From contig NZ_QKYU01000006.1 in assembly GCF_003253705.1 (NCBI RefSeq), positions 62,001-126,000 on the forward strand: a stretch of DNA of 64,000 nucleotides. Reading direction: 5' to 3'. The notes beneath the pieces are model-generated. The model saw only the letters and a list, made by a program, of their open reading frames with translations, was not told the origin of the DNA and did not search any database. Origin of the DNA: Humitalea rosea. Lineage in GTDB: Bacteria; Pseudomonadota; Alphaproteobacteria; Acetobacterales; Acetobacteraceae. Shown in pieces: positions 25,742-34,724 of the stretch (positions within the stretch are counted from its first letter, which is position 1; each line of letters starts with the position of its first letter). The position numbers and the translations under genes are program-made.

Positions 25742-27358
25742 ATGACCGACCACATCAACAGCCGAAACTTCAGCCGGCGTACGGCGCTGGCGCTGCCCGC
25801 GCTGGGGTTCTCCGCGCTCAGCCTTCCCGGACATGCGCGAGCCCAGGGAGATGGCCCGCCGCGCCGGGGCGGAACCCTGACCTACGCGGTTGCGGCGGAG
25901 CCGCCGACCTATGATCTGCATGCAACGAGCACCTTCGCCGTGATGCACCGCGTGGCGCCGCACTATTCCACGCTGCTGCGCTACGAGGCCCACAACTATC
26001 CGAATGTCGTCGGTGATGTTGCCGAGAGCTGGACCGCGGCGGACGACCGGCTTTCCTATACCTTCAAGCTGCACAGCAACATCCGCTTCCATGACGGGAC
26101 GCCGCTGACTTCGGAGGATGTCAAGGCCAGCTACGACCGGCTGCGCGCACCGCCGGAGGGCGTCGTCTCCAACCGCCTGCCGTCCTTTCAACAGATTGCT
26201 GCGATCGAGACGCCGGATCCCCTGACGGTGGTGTTCCGGATGAAGGCTGTGGATGCTTCCATCATGGACACCTTCTCCTCGCCCTGGAATTCCATCTTCA
26301 GCGCGGCCCGGCTGCGGGCCGATCCCAATTTTCCCGCCCGTAACGTCATGGGCAGCGGCCCCTTCCGCTTTGTCGAACATGTCGCGGGGTCGCATTGGGC
26401 GGGCGAGCGGTTTGACGGATACTTCCGTGACGGGCACCCGTATCTTGATGGGTTTCGCGCGATTACCATGTCTCCCTCGGCGATGGTGAACGCGCTGTCG
26501 GGCAGACAGATCATGGCTGAGTTCCGCGGCTTCACGCCGAATGAGCGGGACCGGATCGTCCGCGCGTTGGGGGAGGATTCGCTGGTTCAGGAATCGAGCT
26601 GGATGCTTCATATGATCCTGACTTTCAACACCAAGCAGAAGCCTTTCGACGATGCGCGGGTCAGGCGTGCGCTGTCTTTGGCGATCGACCGTTGGGGCGG
26701 GTCACAGAACTTGTCGCGCATCTCGCAGCTGGGGCAGGTCGGCGGTTTGGTACGCCCGGGCAGCAGTTGGTCGGCGACGCCTGAGGAGATGCAGAAATGG
26801 CCTGGCTACGGGCGCGACATGGTCGCAAATCGCGCTGAGGCCAAGCGTTTACTGCGCGAGGCGGGCCATGAGAACCTGACCTTCACGCTACTCGACCGTA
26901 ACCATCAGCCCTATGTCACCGCGGGCATCTTCCTGATCGATCAGTGGCGACAGATCGGGGTACGCGTCGAGCATCAGCAGGCGGAGTTGTCTGCCTGGTA
27001 CGCGGCCCAGGGCAGTGGCAACTTCTCGGCGCTGGTCGACTCGTTCACGCAGTTCAGCGATGATCCAACCAATGTGCTCGTGAAGTACATCTCCTCCGAC
27101 CGCGCTGAGATCAACGTGTCCGGCTCGACCGATCGGGAGTTGGACCGTCTGTTCGACCAGCAGGCGTCGACGGTCGACCCTGTCGCCCGCAAGGCGCTGG
27201 TCCGACAGTTTGAGACCCGGCTGTTCGACGAGAGCTACGCCGTGCCGATCCTGTGGTGGCAGCGCATCGTCGTGATGAACCGCCGTGTGCGTGGCTGGAC
27301 GATGGCGCCGACGCATATGATCTACCAGGACCTCGGCGACGTCTGGCTGTCCGCGTGA
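25742..27358 (+). CDS. ABC importer substrate-binding protein, SBP_bac_5 family
   Basis: Periplasmic extracytoplasmic binding protein of 538 residues. The signal NFSRRTALALPALGFSALSL with a following ARAQ site is a good twin-arginine signal. The mature chain shows LTYAVAAEPPTYDLHA, FHDGTPLTSEDVKASYDR and AIDRWGG, family-standard blocks. The chosen ATG at 25742 has GGAGAACGG just upstream. Ligands of this family include peptides, opines, nickel chelates and glycoconjugates; none can be predicted here. Confidence 0.9.
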   Translation: MTDHINSRNFSRRTALALPALGFSALSLPGHARAQGDGPPRRGGTLTYAVAAEPPTYDLHATSTFAVMHRVAPHYSTLLRYEAHNYPNVVGDVAESWTAADDRLSYTFKLHSNIRFHDGTPLTSEDVKASYDRLRAPPEGVVSNRLPSFQQIAAIETPDPLTVVFRMKAVDASIMDTFSSPWNSIFSAARLRADPNFPARNVMGSGPFRFVEHVAGSHWAGERFDGYFRDGHPYLDGFRAITMSPSAMVNALSGRQIMAEFRGFTPNERDRIVRALGEDSLVQESSWMLHMILTFNTKQKPFDDARVRRALSLAIDRWGGSQNLSRISQLGQVGGLVRPGSSWSATPEEMQKWPGYGRDMVANRAEAKRLLREAGHENLTFTLLDRNHQPYVTAGIFLIDQWRQIGVRVEHQQAELSAWYAAQGSGNFSALVDSFTQFSDDPTNVLVKYISSDRAEINVSGSTDRELDRLFDQQASTVDPVARKALVRQFETRLFDESYAVPILWWQRIVVMNRRVRGWTMAPTHMIYQDLGDVWLSA

Positions 27359-27380
27359 CGATGAAGCAGGGAATACGCGC

Positions 27381-28556
27381 ATGAGCACACCATCAGAGGC
27401 ACCGCGGTTGCGGCGTGCGGCCGCCGTCGTCGGCATCGGCCACAGCGATTGGGTTCGTGACTGGAGCCGGGCGAGGGCGGGCGAGAAGCCAGCGGATTCC
27501 TATGGCTACGGAATGCAGGCCTTTTCGGCGGCGCTCAAGGATTCGGGGCTTCGCCGAGAGGATGTGGACGGGCTCATCGCCGGCCCAACCACAGCCTATG
27601 AGCGTCTCGGCGAGGTGCTCGGTATCAATCCGCGCTGGGGCGATCAGGCCGATGCCGTACTGTCGGTTGTGCAAGCATGCTCGGCGATCGAGTCCGGCCT
27701 CGCCGATGTCGTCGCCATAGTCTACGGCAATGACCAGCGCACCGCGGGTACGCAGTATGGCGGGCCGCAGGCGATGGGGGGCGACGCGTTCCTGTCCTAT
27801 GTTTATCATGCGCCCTGGGGGCTGACCTCTCAGGGTGCGCTCTATGCCCTGACGTTCCAGGCTTACAAGAATGCGCGCGGCATGACCGAGGCGGAACTGG
27901 GCGAGGTCGCGGTTGCCCAGCGCGGCTGGTCCTCGATGAACCCCAACGCCATCATGCGGAAGCGGATCACCGTCGAGGATTATATGGCCTCGCGTTATGT
28001 CTGTGAGCCACTGCATCTATTCGATTATTGCCTGATCAACGACGGGGGCGTGGCGATGATCATCGCGGAGGCAGAGTACGCCAAGCGGATTTGCGAAACC
28101 CCGGTCTTCATCCAGGGCATTGGGCGATCCGACCTGAACAGGGGGGCGACCAGCCTTGAGCCGCGGCTGACCGATTTCTATCTGCCCGCGCAGCAGCAGG
28201 CGGCGGCACGCTCCTATGCCATGGCTGGTTTCGGGCCGGAGGACATCGACGTGCTGCAAGTCTACGACAGCTTCTCCGTTCATGTGCCGTTGGCCCTGGA
28301 GGGCTACGGCTATTGTGCGGTTGGGGACGCGGGGAAGTTCCTGCGCGAACGGGGGATCGGTCCGGGCGGTAAGCTGCCGACCAATACCGGGGGTGGCCAT
28401 CTGTCGGAAACCTACATGCAAGGCTGGGCGCATCAGATCGAATGCGTCCGTCAACTGCGGGGCACCTGCGGGGAACGGCAGGTGCCGGATTGCCGCCATG
28501 TCCACTACACATCCGATGTGGCCGGCAAGGCCGTCTCGCTCATCTACAGCCGGTGA
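27381..28556 (+). CDS. thiolase-fold protein, Ltp2-like aldolase candidate (copy 1)
   Basis: Thiolase-superfamily protein of 391 residues, of the SCP2/lipid-transfer branch. The residue at the usual nucleophilic cysteine position appears to be Gln89, and the thiolase GHP histidine is replaced: the C-terminal block reads GGHLSETYMQGWAHQ with Tyr345. A second tyrosine, Tyr295 in VYDSFSV, lies exactly 50 residues before it. In Ltp2, the steroid side-chain retro-aldolase, two catalytic tyrosines (294 and 344 as I recall) have this spacing and its partner is a DUF35 protein, as here. I therefore predict retro-aldol cleavage of a beta-hydroxy acyl-CoA, not thiolysis. It follows the binding protein by 22 bp. 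Confidence 0.85.
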   Translation: MSTPSEAPRLRRAAAVVGIGHSDWVRDWSRARAGEKPADSYGYGMQAFSAALKDSGLRREDVDGLIAGPTTAYERLGEVLGINPRWGDQADAVLSVVQACSAIESGLADVVAIVYGNDQRTAGTQYGGPQAMGGDAFLSYVYHAPWGLTSQGALYALTFQAYKNARGMTEAELGEVAVAQRGWSSMNPNAIMRKRITVEDYMASRYVCEPLHLFDYCLINDGGVAMIIAEAEYAKRICETPVFIQGIGRSDLNRGATSLEPRLTDFYLPAQQQAAARSYAMAGFGPEDIDVLQVYDSFSVHVPLALEGYGYCAVGDAGKFLRERGIGPGGKLPTNTGGGHLSETYMQGWAHQIECVRQLRGTCGERQVPDCRHVHYTSDVAGKAVSLIYSR

Positions 28557-28564
28557 GGGGCACC

Positions 28565-28975
28565 ATGAACACCGACACGGCCCAAACCCCGAGCCCTGTT
28601 CTCGGGCTTTATGACAGGCCAATGTGGGAGAGCATCCGCAAGCGTGGCATGCATCTGCAATGCTGCCAGGGGTGCGGCGCCTGGCAATATCCGCCAGGCC
28701 CCGGCTGCACGGCATGCCTCTCGGAGAATGTCGTGTGGAGACCGGTCGGCGGCGGCGGCACCATCCTGTCCTGGGTCATATTCCACCGGCAGTATCTCGC
28801 GGCCTATCCAGCGCCCTACAATGTGATTGCGGTGCGGATCGACGAAGGTCCCGTCATGATCAGCAACCTTGAAGGCGATACGCCGTCCGGGAACTGGATC
28901 GGGCAGCGTGTGGCATTGACCTATGCCGAAATGCCGGATGGCGCGGTGTTGCCGCGCTTCACCCTGGCGGCATAG
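28565..28975 (+). CDS. DUF35 zinc-ribbon/OB-fold partner protein (copy 1)
   Basis: A 136-residue protein with an N-terminal rubredoxin-like zinc ribbon (Cys34-x2-Cys37 and Cys48-x2-Cys51) followed by an OB-fold domain with LSWVIFHRQYLAAYPAPYNV and EGPVMISNLEGD. DUF35 proteins bind thiolase-fold partners and in the Ltp2 system help form the CoA-binding channel. It starts 8 bp after the thiolase-fold gene, so the two are surely co-expressed. The steroid partner ChsH2 has an extra MaoC domain that is absent here. Confidence 0.88.
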   Translation: MNTDTAQTPSPVLGLYDRPMWESIRKRGMHLQCCQGCGAWQYPPGPGCTACLSENVVWRPVGGGGTILSWVIFHRQYLAAYPAPYNVIAVRIDEGPVMISNLEGDTPSGNWIGQRVALTYAEMPDGAVLPRFTLAA

Positions 28976-28987
28976 GCACGGGCGCAT

Positions 28988-29400
28988 CGCGACATCAGCA
29001 GGCCACCGTTCACCTCCAGGATCTGCCCGGTCACGAAGCCGGACAGGTCCCGCGGCGCAAGGTGGAGATAGGCTCCGACGTACTCTTCAGTTGTGCCCAT
29101 GCGCCGCATCATCGGCGATCGCGGATCGGGCGGCCTTCCACGATGACGCCTGCAGTGTTCACCAGGACGTCCAGCGGCCCGAGCACAGCATGGGCCTCTC
29201 GAACCGCCCCCGTGACGCCTGGTCTCGGAGGCGACGGCCTCTGCTGGGTCGCGATGAGAAGAGCCGTGCACGGCGCTGTGCATGCCCTGAGCGCCCAGAT
29301 CACGCACGAATGCAGCGCCGATGCCGCTCGAGGATCCAGTGGCAGGCACGGCTCTTCCGTCAAAGTCGGGTATACGCAGCCAGCTGTGGCACTTGTTCAT
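28988..29400 (-). pseudogene. remnant of a short-chain dehydrogenase gene
   Basis: Read leftward from an ATG at 29400, one frame gives the SDR cofactor site (ATGSSSGIGAAFVRDLGAQG). After about residue 65 the coding frame shifts, and GAVREAHAVLGPLDVLVNTAG (the NNAG region) continues in another frame to a stop near 29108. The original frame then resumes with EEYVGAYLHLAPRDLSGFVT and GQILEVNGGLLMS, the end of an SDR. About 120 codons including the catalytic Ser-Tyr-Lys are missing. It is thus a multiply deleted pseudogene, lying head-on between the two thiolase/DUF35 pairs. Confidence 0.8.
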
Positions 29401-29452
29401 GCGTTCCCCCAACCTGGCAGAATCAGATGGGCACAAACATCGCGCGGGGGGC

Positions 29453-29485
29453 TTGCGACTGCCAGCAAAAGAAAGCATTTTATAT
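29453..29485. promoter_or_regulatory. second copy of the AT-rich promoter element
   Basis: GCATTTTATAT (29475-29485) repeats the element at 21720-21730, again about 20 bp after a TTGCG (29453-29457). It lies upstream of the second thiolase gene and also upstream of the SDR pseudogene on the other strand, so it may have served either. The gap 29401-29564 shows nothing else I can name. Confidence 0.35.
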
Positions 29486-29564
29486 TCCACGTTATGCTCG
29501 ACGTGGCCTGCATCGATCCGAAGACGGACCGGTCCGTCACAACAGGGCGGCGGGAGGAACAAAG

Positions 29565-29636
29565 ATGCTGATGTCATTTTTGCCGGCTCACGCGTCGCGC
29601 CTCCGTGCGGCAGGCCCTAGGCGTACAGCTCCATGA
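29565..29636 (+). CDS. 23-residue leader peptide overlapping the second thiolase-fold gene
   Basis: A short frame beginning MLMSFLPAHASRL, with GGGAGGA (29552-29558) 7 bp upstream. The TGA overlaps the ATG of the next gene (ATGA at 29633-29636), which has no ribosome site of its own. Translational coupling is the simplest reading. Expression unproven. Confidence 0.4.
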   Translation: MLMSFLPAHASRLRAAGPRRTAP

Positions 29637-30763
29637 ACGATTATGCGAAGTTAAAGGATCGCATCGCCATCGTCGGGGTCGGCAACACGGCTTATGGCAA
29701 CTTCCCCGACAATGACGACTACGGCCTGGGTGCCGAGGCGTTCCGCAACGCGATTGAGGATTGCGGGCTCGAGAAGAACAAGGTGGATGGGCTCCTCGTC
29801 TGCCGCATTCCCTACTACGCGCGGATGGGGGAGATCCTCGGCCTTTCGCCACGTTGGACCGTGCCGCTGCCACCGCATGGTCGCATGTCCGCGATGGGCA
29901 TCATCGAGGCGGCCGCGGCACTGGAGGCGGGGTTGTGTGACTATGCCGCGCTGATCTATGCCAACATCGGCCGGTCACGTCGCGTGAACTATGGTGGCGA
30001 AGAAAGCCCCGGCGTCTGGGACCCCTTCGGCTTCACCTCGCCAGGCGCTGCCCATGCGTTGATGTTCCAACAGCACCGGGCGATGTACGGCACCACGACG
30101 CGGCAATTGGCCGAGGTCTCCGTCGCCTTCCGTCATCATGCCTGCCTCAACCCGGATGCCGTGATGAAGCAGCCGATCAGCATCGACGATCATGAGGCGG
30201 CGCGTCCGATCGTGGAACCGCTGCGCTTGCTCGACTACTGCCTGATCAATGATGGCGCGGTGTGCGTGATCATGACCACGAAGGAGCGCGCACGCGACCT
30301 GAAGAAGCGGCCGATCATGATCTCGGGCATCGGTGCGCGGGAGGCCTATGAGACAGCCTCGATCGCCAATTATGACCCGGAGTGCTGGTACCACCAGGCG
30401 CGTGATGTTGGACGGCAGGTCTATGGCATGGCGGGCGTCGGTCCATCCGACATCGATACGTTGATGTGCTACGACAACTTCAGCCCCACCGTGCTGTTCA
30501 GCCTGGAGGGTCTGGGTTTTTGCGAACGCGGCGAGTCCGGCGGCTTTGTCGAAGGTGGTGCGCTGAAGGTCGGCGGCCGCCTGCCCACGAATACCGACGG
30601 CGGGCATCTGTCGAATTCCTACATGCAGGGCTGGGCCCTCAATGTTGAGGCTGTGCGGCAGCTGCGCGGCGAGTGCGGCGCCCGTCAGGTCGTGGGGGCG
30701 GAAGTGGCGCAGTTCTGCGCGATTACGCCGTGCTCGCGCTCCATCATCTATACCAGGGGCTGA
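29633..30763 (+). CDS. thiolase-fold protein, Ltp2-like aldolase candidate (copy 2)
   Basis: Paralogue of the protein at 27381, 376 residues. It shares blocks such as DYCLINDGAVC and GGHLSNSYMQGWA and the tail VRQLRG. The nucleophilic cysteine position is again not cysteine (near Gly83), and the two tyrosines, Tyr280 in CYDNFSP and Tyr330 in NSYMQGW, are again 50 apart. It is therefore predicted to be a second retro-aldolase rather than an acyltransferase. Its start overlaps a 23-codon leader; a DUF35 partner follows 8 bp downstream. It heads the operon of the second importer. Confidence 0.85.
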   Translation: MNDYAKLKDRIAIVGVGNTAYGNFPDNDDYGLGAEAFRNAIEDCGLEKNKVDGLLVCRIPYYARMGEILGLSPRWTVPLPPHGRMSAMGIIEAAAALEAGLCDYAALIYANIGRSRRVNYGGEESPGVWDPFGFTSPGAAHALMFQQHRAMYGTTTRQLAEVSVAFRHHACLNPDAVMKQPISIDDHEAARPIVEPLRLLDYCLINDGAVCVIMTTKERARDLKKRPIMISGIGAREAYETASIANYDPECWYHQARDVGRQVYGMAGVGPSDIDTLMCYDNFSPTVLFSLEGLGFCERGESGGFVEGGALKVGGRLPTNTDGGHLSNSYMQGWALNVEAVRQLRGECGARQVVGAEVAQFCAITPCSRSIIYTRG

Positions 30764-30771
30764 GGAGGCAC

Positions 30772-31191
30772 ATGATGGATACCTCGCTTCCCGCCAAGCC
30801 GCGGCCACATATCAACGCGATCAGCCGTGGCTTTTGGGAAAATTGCCGCCGCGGCATCCTTTCCGTGCAGCGTTGCGATGATTGTGGTCATCAGCATTAT
30901 CCGGGCGCGCCGGTGTGCCCGTCCTGCTTGTCGTCGCGGCAGTCCTGGGCCCCGATTTCCGGGCGCGGCACCCTGGTTTCCTGGGTTCGGTTCCACCGTG
31001 CCTATTGGGACAGCTTTCGCGCCGATGTGCCATACGCCGTCTGCCTCGTGAAGTTGGACGAAGGGCCTCTGATGCTCAGCAACTTTGCCGGAGATGCCCC
31101 GGCTGAGCCGACGATAGGCGCGTTGCTCGAAGTCGTGTTCGAGAAAGTGGATAGCGATCTGACCCTGCCGAAGTTCCGCGTCCGCGACTAG
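30772..31191 (+). CDS. DUF35 zinc-ribbon/OB-fold partner protein (copy 2)
   Basis: Paralogue of the protein at 28565, 139 residues from the first of two adjacent ATG codons (30772 and 30775). Zinc ligands are Cys35-x2-Cys38 and Cys49-x2-Cys52; the OB-fold has LVSWVRFHRAYWDSF and DEGPLMLSNFAGDAP. TGAGGAGG stands just before the ATG. Predicted to form a complex with the thiolase-fold protein encoded upstream. Confidence 0.88.
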   Translation: MMDTSLPAKPRPHINAISRGFWENCRRGILSVQRCDDCGHQHYPGAPVCPSCLSSRQSWAPISGRGTLVSWVRFHRAYWDSFRADVPYAVCLVKLDEGPLMLSNFAGDAPAEPTIGALLEVVFEKVDSDLTLPKFRVRD

Positions 31192-31290
31192 GACAACAGT
31201 TTCTTTCCGGGAATGGAGGTTGGCCGCATCGGTCGCATCCAAGGTTTGAATCACCACGAGGCGCTCAAGCGCCCTAACGGGAGATGCACC

Positions 31291-32877
31291 ATGTCAAGGA
31301 TCACCCGCCGGATCGGCCTCGCGGCCGCGGCAGTGTTCGGATTGATCGCCGCTCAGCCGGTGGCCGCCCAGACCAGCCGCAGGGACACGCTGCGGGTCGC
31401 GGTGCATGCGAATCTCCAGATCCTGGACCCGGTCTGGACCACGGGTCTGATCACGCTCCGACACGGCTATCTCATCTATGACACCCTCTACGGGATGAAT
31501 TCGCAGTTTGAGCCGCGGCCGCAGATGGTTGACCACCACACGCTCTCCGATGACCGTCTGCTCTGGACCTTCACCCTGCGCGACGGTCTGGCCTTCCACG
31601 ACGGGCAGCCGGTGCGCGCTGCCGATGTCGTCGCATCGCTGCGGCGCTGGATGCAGCGTGATCCGATGGGGCAGCGGCTGTCGGAGTTCTCGAGCGCCAT
31701 CGAGGCCGTGGACGACAAGACGTTCTCGATCCGGCTGCGCGAGCGTTATGGGCTGGTGCTCGAAACCCTGGCCAAGGGCACCGGCACCTTCATCATGCCG
31801 GAGCGCGTGGCCAGCACGCCGTCCAACACGCAGATCACCGATACGACCGGATCGGGGCCGTTCATCTTCCAGCGCGACGAGTGGCGTCCAGGCAGCAGGG
31901 TCGTCTATCGCCGCAACCCCGCCTATCAGCCACGTGAGGAGCCGGCCGATTTCCTGTCCGGCGGCAAGCGTGCGCTCGTCGAGCGGGTCGAGTGGCTCTA
32001 CATCCCCGACAACAACACCGCGCTCGCGGCGTTGAACGCGGGCGAGATCGATTACTACGAAGCGCCGCCGCTGGATTTCATCCCTCTGATGGAGCGCAAC
32101 CCCGACATCAAGCTTGAGATGATCGATCCGCTCGGTTCGCAGCTGTTGCTGCGCGCGAACTGGCTCTATCCACCCTTCAACGATGTCCGTGCGCGTCAGG
32201 CGCTGGCGCTGGTTGCGCGGCAGGAAGACTATATGCGCGTCGTTGTCGGCAATCCCCGGCTTTACCAGGCCTGGTGCGGGGCCTTCTTCCAATGCGGTTC
32301 CAGCAACGACACGGATGTGGGGAGCGAGCCCTACCGGCAGCCGAACACGGCCCGAGCGCGGGAGTTGCTCCGGCAGGCCGGCTACAACGGTGAGCGGATT
32401 GTCGTTCTGCAGCCAAGCGATCGGCCGCAGTACAATGCCGCCACCATGGTGCTGATCCAGGGCCTGCGTCGTGCCGGGGTGAATGTGGATGTGCAATCCA
32501 TGGACTGGTCCACGCTGTTGTCACGCCGCGCGCGGCGCGATCCGCCGGATGCTGGTGGCTACCACCTCTTCATCACCGGCCAGGGTGGCGTCGACACCGC
32601 GAACCCGACCGCCAATACCTGGTTCAACAGCCGCTGCGACCGGGCCAATCCCGGCTGGGCCTGCGACATGGAACTGGACGGCATGGTCGCGGACTGGGCG
32701 CGCGAAACGGACCCGGCCGCGCGCCGTCCGCTGCTGGAGCGCCTGCATCGCCGCGCCTGGGAAACCTTCCCCTACCTGAGCATCGGGCAGTTCACCCAGC
32801 CGGTCGCAGTGCGCTCCAACATCCATGGCGTGCTGCCTGCCGGGCAACCCGTCTATTGGAACATTGAGAAGCGTTGA
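31291..32877 (+). CDS. ABC importer substrate-binding protein, SBP_bac_5 family (second system)
   Basis: Periplasmic binding protein of 528 residues. The Sec signal MSRITRRIGLAAAAVFGLIA ends with PVAAQ. Family blocks include QILDPVWTTG, AFHDGQPVRAADVVASLRRW and GSGPFIFQRDEW. The ATG at 31291 is 8 bp after GGGAGA; an upstream in-frame ATG at 31213 would add an unlikely 26-residue extension. It differs clearly from the first binding protein (Sec rather than Tat export), so the two systems probably take different ligands. Confidence 0.9.
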   Translation: MSRITRRIGLAAAAVFGLIAAQPVAAQTSRRDTLRVAVHANLQILDPVWTTGLITLRHGYLIYDTLYGMNSQFEPRPQMVDHHTLSDDRLLWTFTLRDGLAFHDGQPVRAADVVASLRRWMQRDPMGQRLSEFSSAIEAVDDKTFSIRLRERYGLVLETLAKGTGTFIMPERVASTPSNTQITDTTGSGPFIFQRDEWRPGSRVVYRRNPAYQPREEPADFLSGGKRALVERVEWLYIPDNNTALAALNAGEIDYYEAPPLDFIPLMERNPDIKLEMIDPLGSQLLLRANWLYPPFNDVRARQALALVARQEDYMRVVVGNPRLYQAWCGAFFQCGSSNDTDVGSEPYRQPNTARARELLRQAGYNGERIVVLQPSDRPQYNAATMVLIQGLRRAGVNVDVQSMDWSTLLSRRARRDPPDAGGYHLFITGQGGVDTANPTANTWFNSRCDRANPGWACDMELDGMVADWARETDPAARRPLLERLHRRAWETFPYLSIGQFTQPVAVRSNIHGVLPAGQPVYWNIEKR

Positions 32878-32892
32878 GTGGAGCGCTGCGTC

Positions 32893-33834
32893 ATGGGGCC
32901 CTACATCCTTCGCCGCGTTCTTGCGACCATCCCGGTGATGGGCGTCGTCGCGGTGATCGTATTCCTCATGCTGCGGCTCAGCCCGGGTGATCCGGCGGCG
33001 ATCCTCGCCGGGGACCAGGCGACCATGGCGGACATCGCCGCGATACGGGAGCGGCTGGGATTGGACCAACCACTTCTGCATCAGTTCGTTGTCTGGGTCG
33101 GCGAACTCCTGACCGGTGACCTTGGCAAGTCTATCTACCTCAACCGGCCGGTGACGGGGCTGATCCTGGAGCGCGTCGAGCCGACCCTGGCGCTGTCGAT
33201 CAGCACAATGATCTTCGCCATCCTGTTCGCGGTGCCGATGGGCGTGGTGGCGGCCTGGCGGGCCGGGTCCTGGGTTGACCAGACGATCATGGGGTTGTCG
33301 GTGCTCGCCTTTTCGGTGCCGGTGTTCCTCATCGGCTATGGGCTGGTGATCGGCTTCGCGCTGCGACTCGATCTGCTGCCGGTGCAGGGCTTTGTCAGTC
33401 TCTGGGACAATCCCGTCGGGTTTGCCCGGCATCTGGTGTTGCCAACGATGACCTTGGGCCTGGTCTATATGGCGCTTCTTGCGCGCATCACCCGTGCCAC
33501 AATGCTTGATGTGCTCAATGAAGATTTCATTCGTACGGCCCGCGCCAAGGGGTTGGCAGAACCGCGCGTCCTCATCCTGCATGCGCTCAAGAACGCTTCG
33601 GTGCCGATCGTCACCACCATCGGTCTCGGCATTGCACTCCTGATCGGGGGTGTGGTGGTGACCGAGAGTGTGTTCGCGATCCCCGGCATCGGGCGGCTGA
33701 CGATCGAGGCGGTGCTGCAACGCGACTATCCGGTGATCCAGGGCGTCATCCTCGCGGTGGCGGGAGTCTATGTGCTCGTGAACCTCGCCATCGATCTCAC
33801 CTATTCCGCGCTCGATCCGCGCATCCGGTTCTGA
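32893..33834 (+). CDS. peptide-type ABC importer permease, DppB family (second system)
   Basis: Inner-membrane permease, 313 residues. It shows ILRRVLATIPVMGVVAVIVF, RLSPGDPAAILAGD, the coupling block VLNEDFIRTARAKGLAEPRV and VVVTESVFAIPGIGRL. I used the ATG at 32893, preceded by TGGAG, rather than the GTG that abuts the binding-protein stop at 32878. Confidence 0.92.
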   Translation: MGPYILRRVLATIPVMGVVAVIVFLMLRLSPGDPAAILAGDQATMADIAAIRERLGLDQPLLHQFVVWVGELLTGDLGKSIYLNRPVTGLILERVEPTLALSISTMIFAILFAVPMGVVAAWRAGSWVDQTIMGLSVLAFSVPVFLIGYGLVIGFALRLDLLPVQGFVSLWDNPVGFARHLVLPTMTLGLVYMALLARITRATMLDVLNEDFIRTARAKGLAEPRVLILHALKNASVPIVTTIGLGIALLIGGVVVTESVFAIPGIGRLTIEAVLQRDYPVIQGVILAVAGVYVLVNLAIDLTYSALDPRIRF

Positions 33835-33845
33835 GGACGCAAATC

Positions 33846-34724
33846 ATGAGCGCCATACTGGAGGCTTCGGCCGTCCCGACCGCTTCCCGGCGCTTCCGGC
33901 CCGGTCGTATGTTGCAGCGCCATCCCTTCCCGGTGGTCGGCGGAGTGCTGCTGGGGTTGCTGGTGCTGAGCGCGCTCGCCGCACCCTGGATTGCCCCACA
34001 TGACCCGATCGAGATGAATATCATCGACCGGTTGCAGCCGCCCGGTGGTGATTACCTGTTCGGCACCGATGCCTATGGGCGAGACCTGTTTTCCCGCGTG
34101 CTGCATGGCGGGCGGGTGTCGATCCTGATCGGCTTCACGGTCGCGGCCGCGAGCACCGTGATCGGGCTGTTGATCGGTGTGGTCGCGGGGTATTTTCGCC
34201 TCGCCGACGCCATCATCATGCGGGTGATGGATGGGTTGATGGCGATCCCCGGCATCCTGCTCGCGATCGCGCTGATGTCGCTGACGCGGGCCAGCCTCTG
34301 GGTGGTGGTGGTGGCCATCACCATCCCCGAAATTCCACGCGTCGTGCGGCTGGTGCGCGCGGTGGTTCTGTCGGTGCGGGAGCAGGCCTACATCCAGGCC
34401 GCCACTGCGATCGGCACGCGTTTCCCGCGCTTGATGCGGCTGCATATCCTGCCGAGCACCTTCGCGCCGCTGATCGTGCAGGCGACCTATATCTGCGCCT
34501 CGGCGGTGCTGACCGAATCCTATCTCAGCTTCCTCGGTGTCGGCACGCCGCCCGAGATTCCGAGCTGGGGCAACATCATCGCCGAGGGGCGGCTATATGT
34601 GCAGCTCGCCTTCTGGAACATCCTGTTTCCCGGCATCGCTCTGGCGCTGATGGTGCTCTCGGTGAATGTCCTTGGCGACGGGCTGCGCGATGCGCTCGAC
34701 CCGCGCCTGGCGAGGCGGCTGTGA
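33846..34724 (+). CDS. peptide-type ABC importer permease, DppC family (second system)
   Basis: Inner-membrane permease, 292 residues, with YLFGTDAYGRDLFSRVLHGG, the coupling segment VRAVVLSVREQAYIQAATAIG and ESYLSFLGVGTPPEIPSWG. The stop codon overlaps the GTG start of the next ATPase gene, as in tightly coupled transporter operons. Confidence 0.92.
   Translation: MSAILEASAVPTASRRFRPGRMLQRHPFPVVGGVLLGLLVLSALAAPWIAPHDPIEMNIIDRLQPPGGDYLFGTDAYGRDLFSRVLHGGRVSILIGFTVAAASTVIGLLIGVVAGYFRLADAIIMRVMDGLMAIPGILLAIALMSLTRASLWVVVVAITIPEIPRVVRLVRAVVLSVREQAYIQAATAIGTRFPRLMRLHILPSTFAPLIVQATYICASAVLTESYLSFLGVGTPPEIPSWGNIIAEGRLYVQLAFWNILFPGIALALMVLSVNVLGDGLRDALDPRLARRL

Noticed and set aside
27361-27384. Seven-codon frame ending at ATGA on the first thiolase-fold gene
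   Set aside because: It has no ribosome site and is too short to separate from chance; the downstream gene has its own CAGGGA.
27381-28556. Annotation as acetyl-CoA acetyltransferase
   Set aside because: The nucleophilic cysteine and GHP histidine are absent and a DUF35 partner follows; retro-aldolase chemistry fits better.
31260-31273. GGCGCT-CA-AGCGCC inverted repeat before the second binding-protein gene
   Set aside because: The loop of 2 nt is too tight and no T-run follows, so it is unlikely to be a terminator; no regulator is evident.
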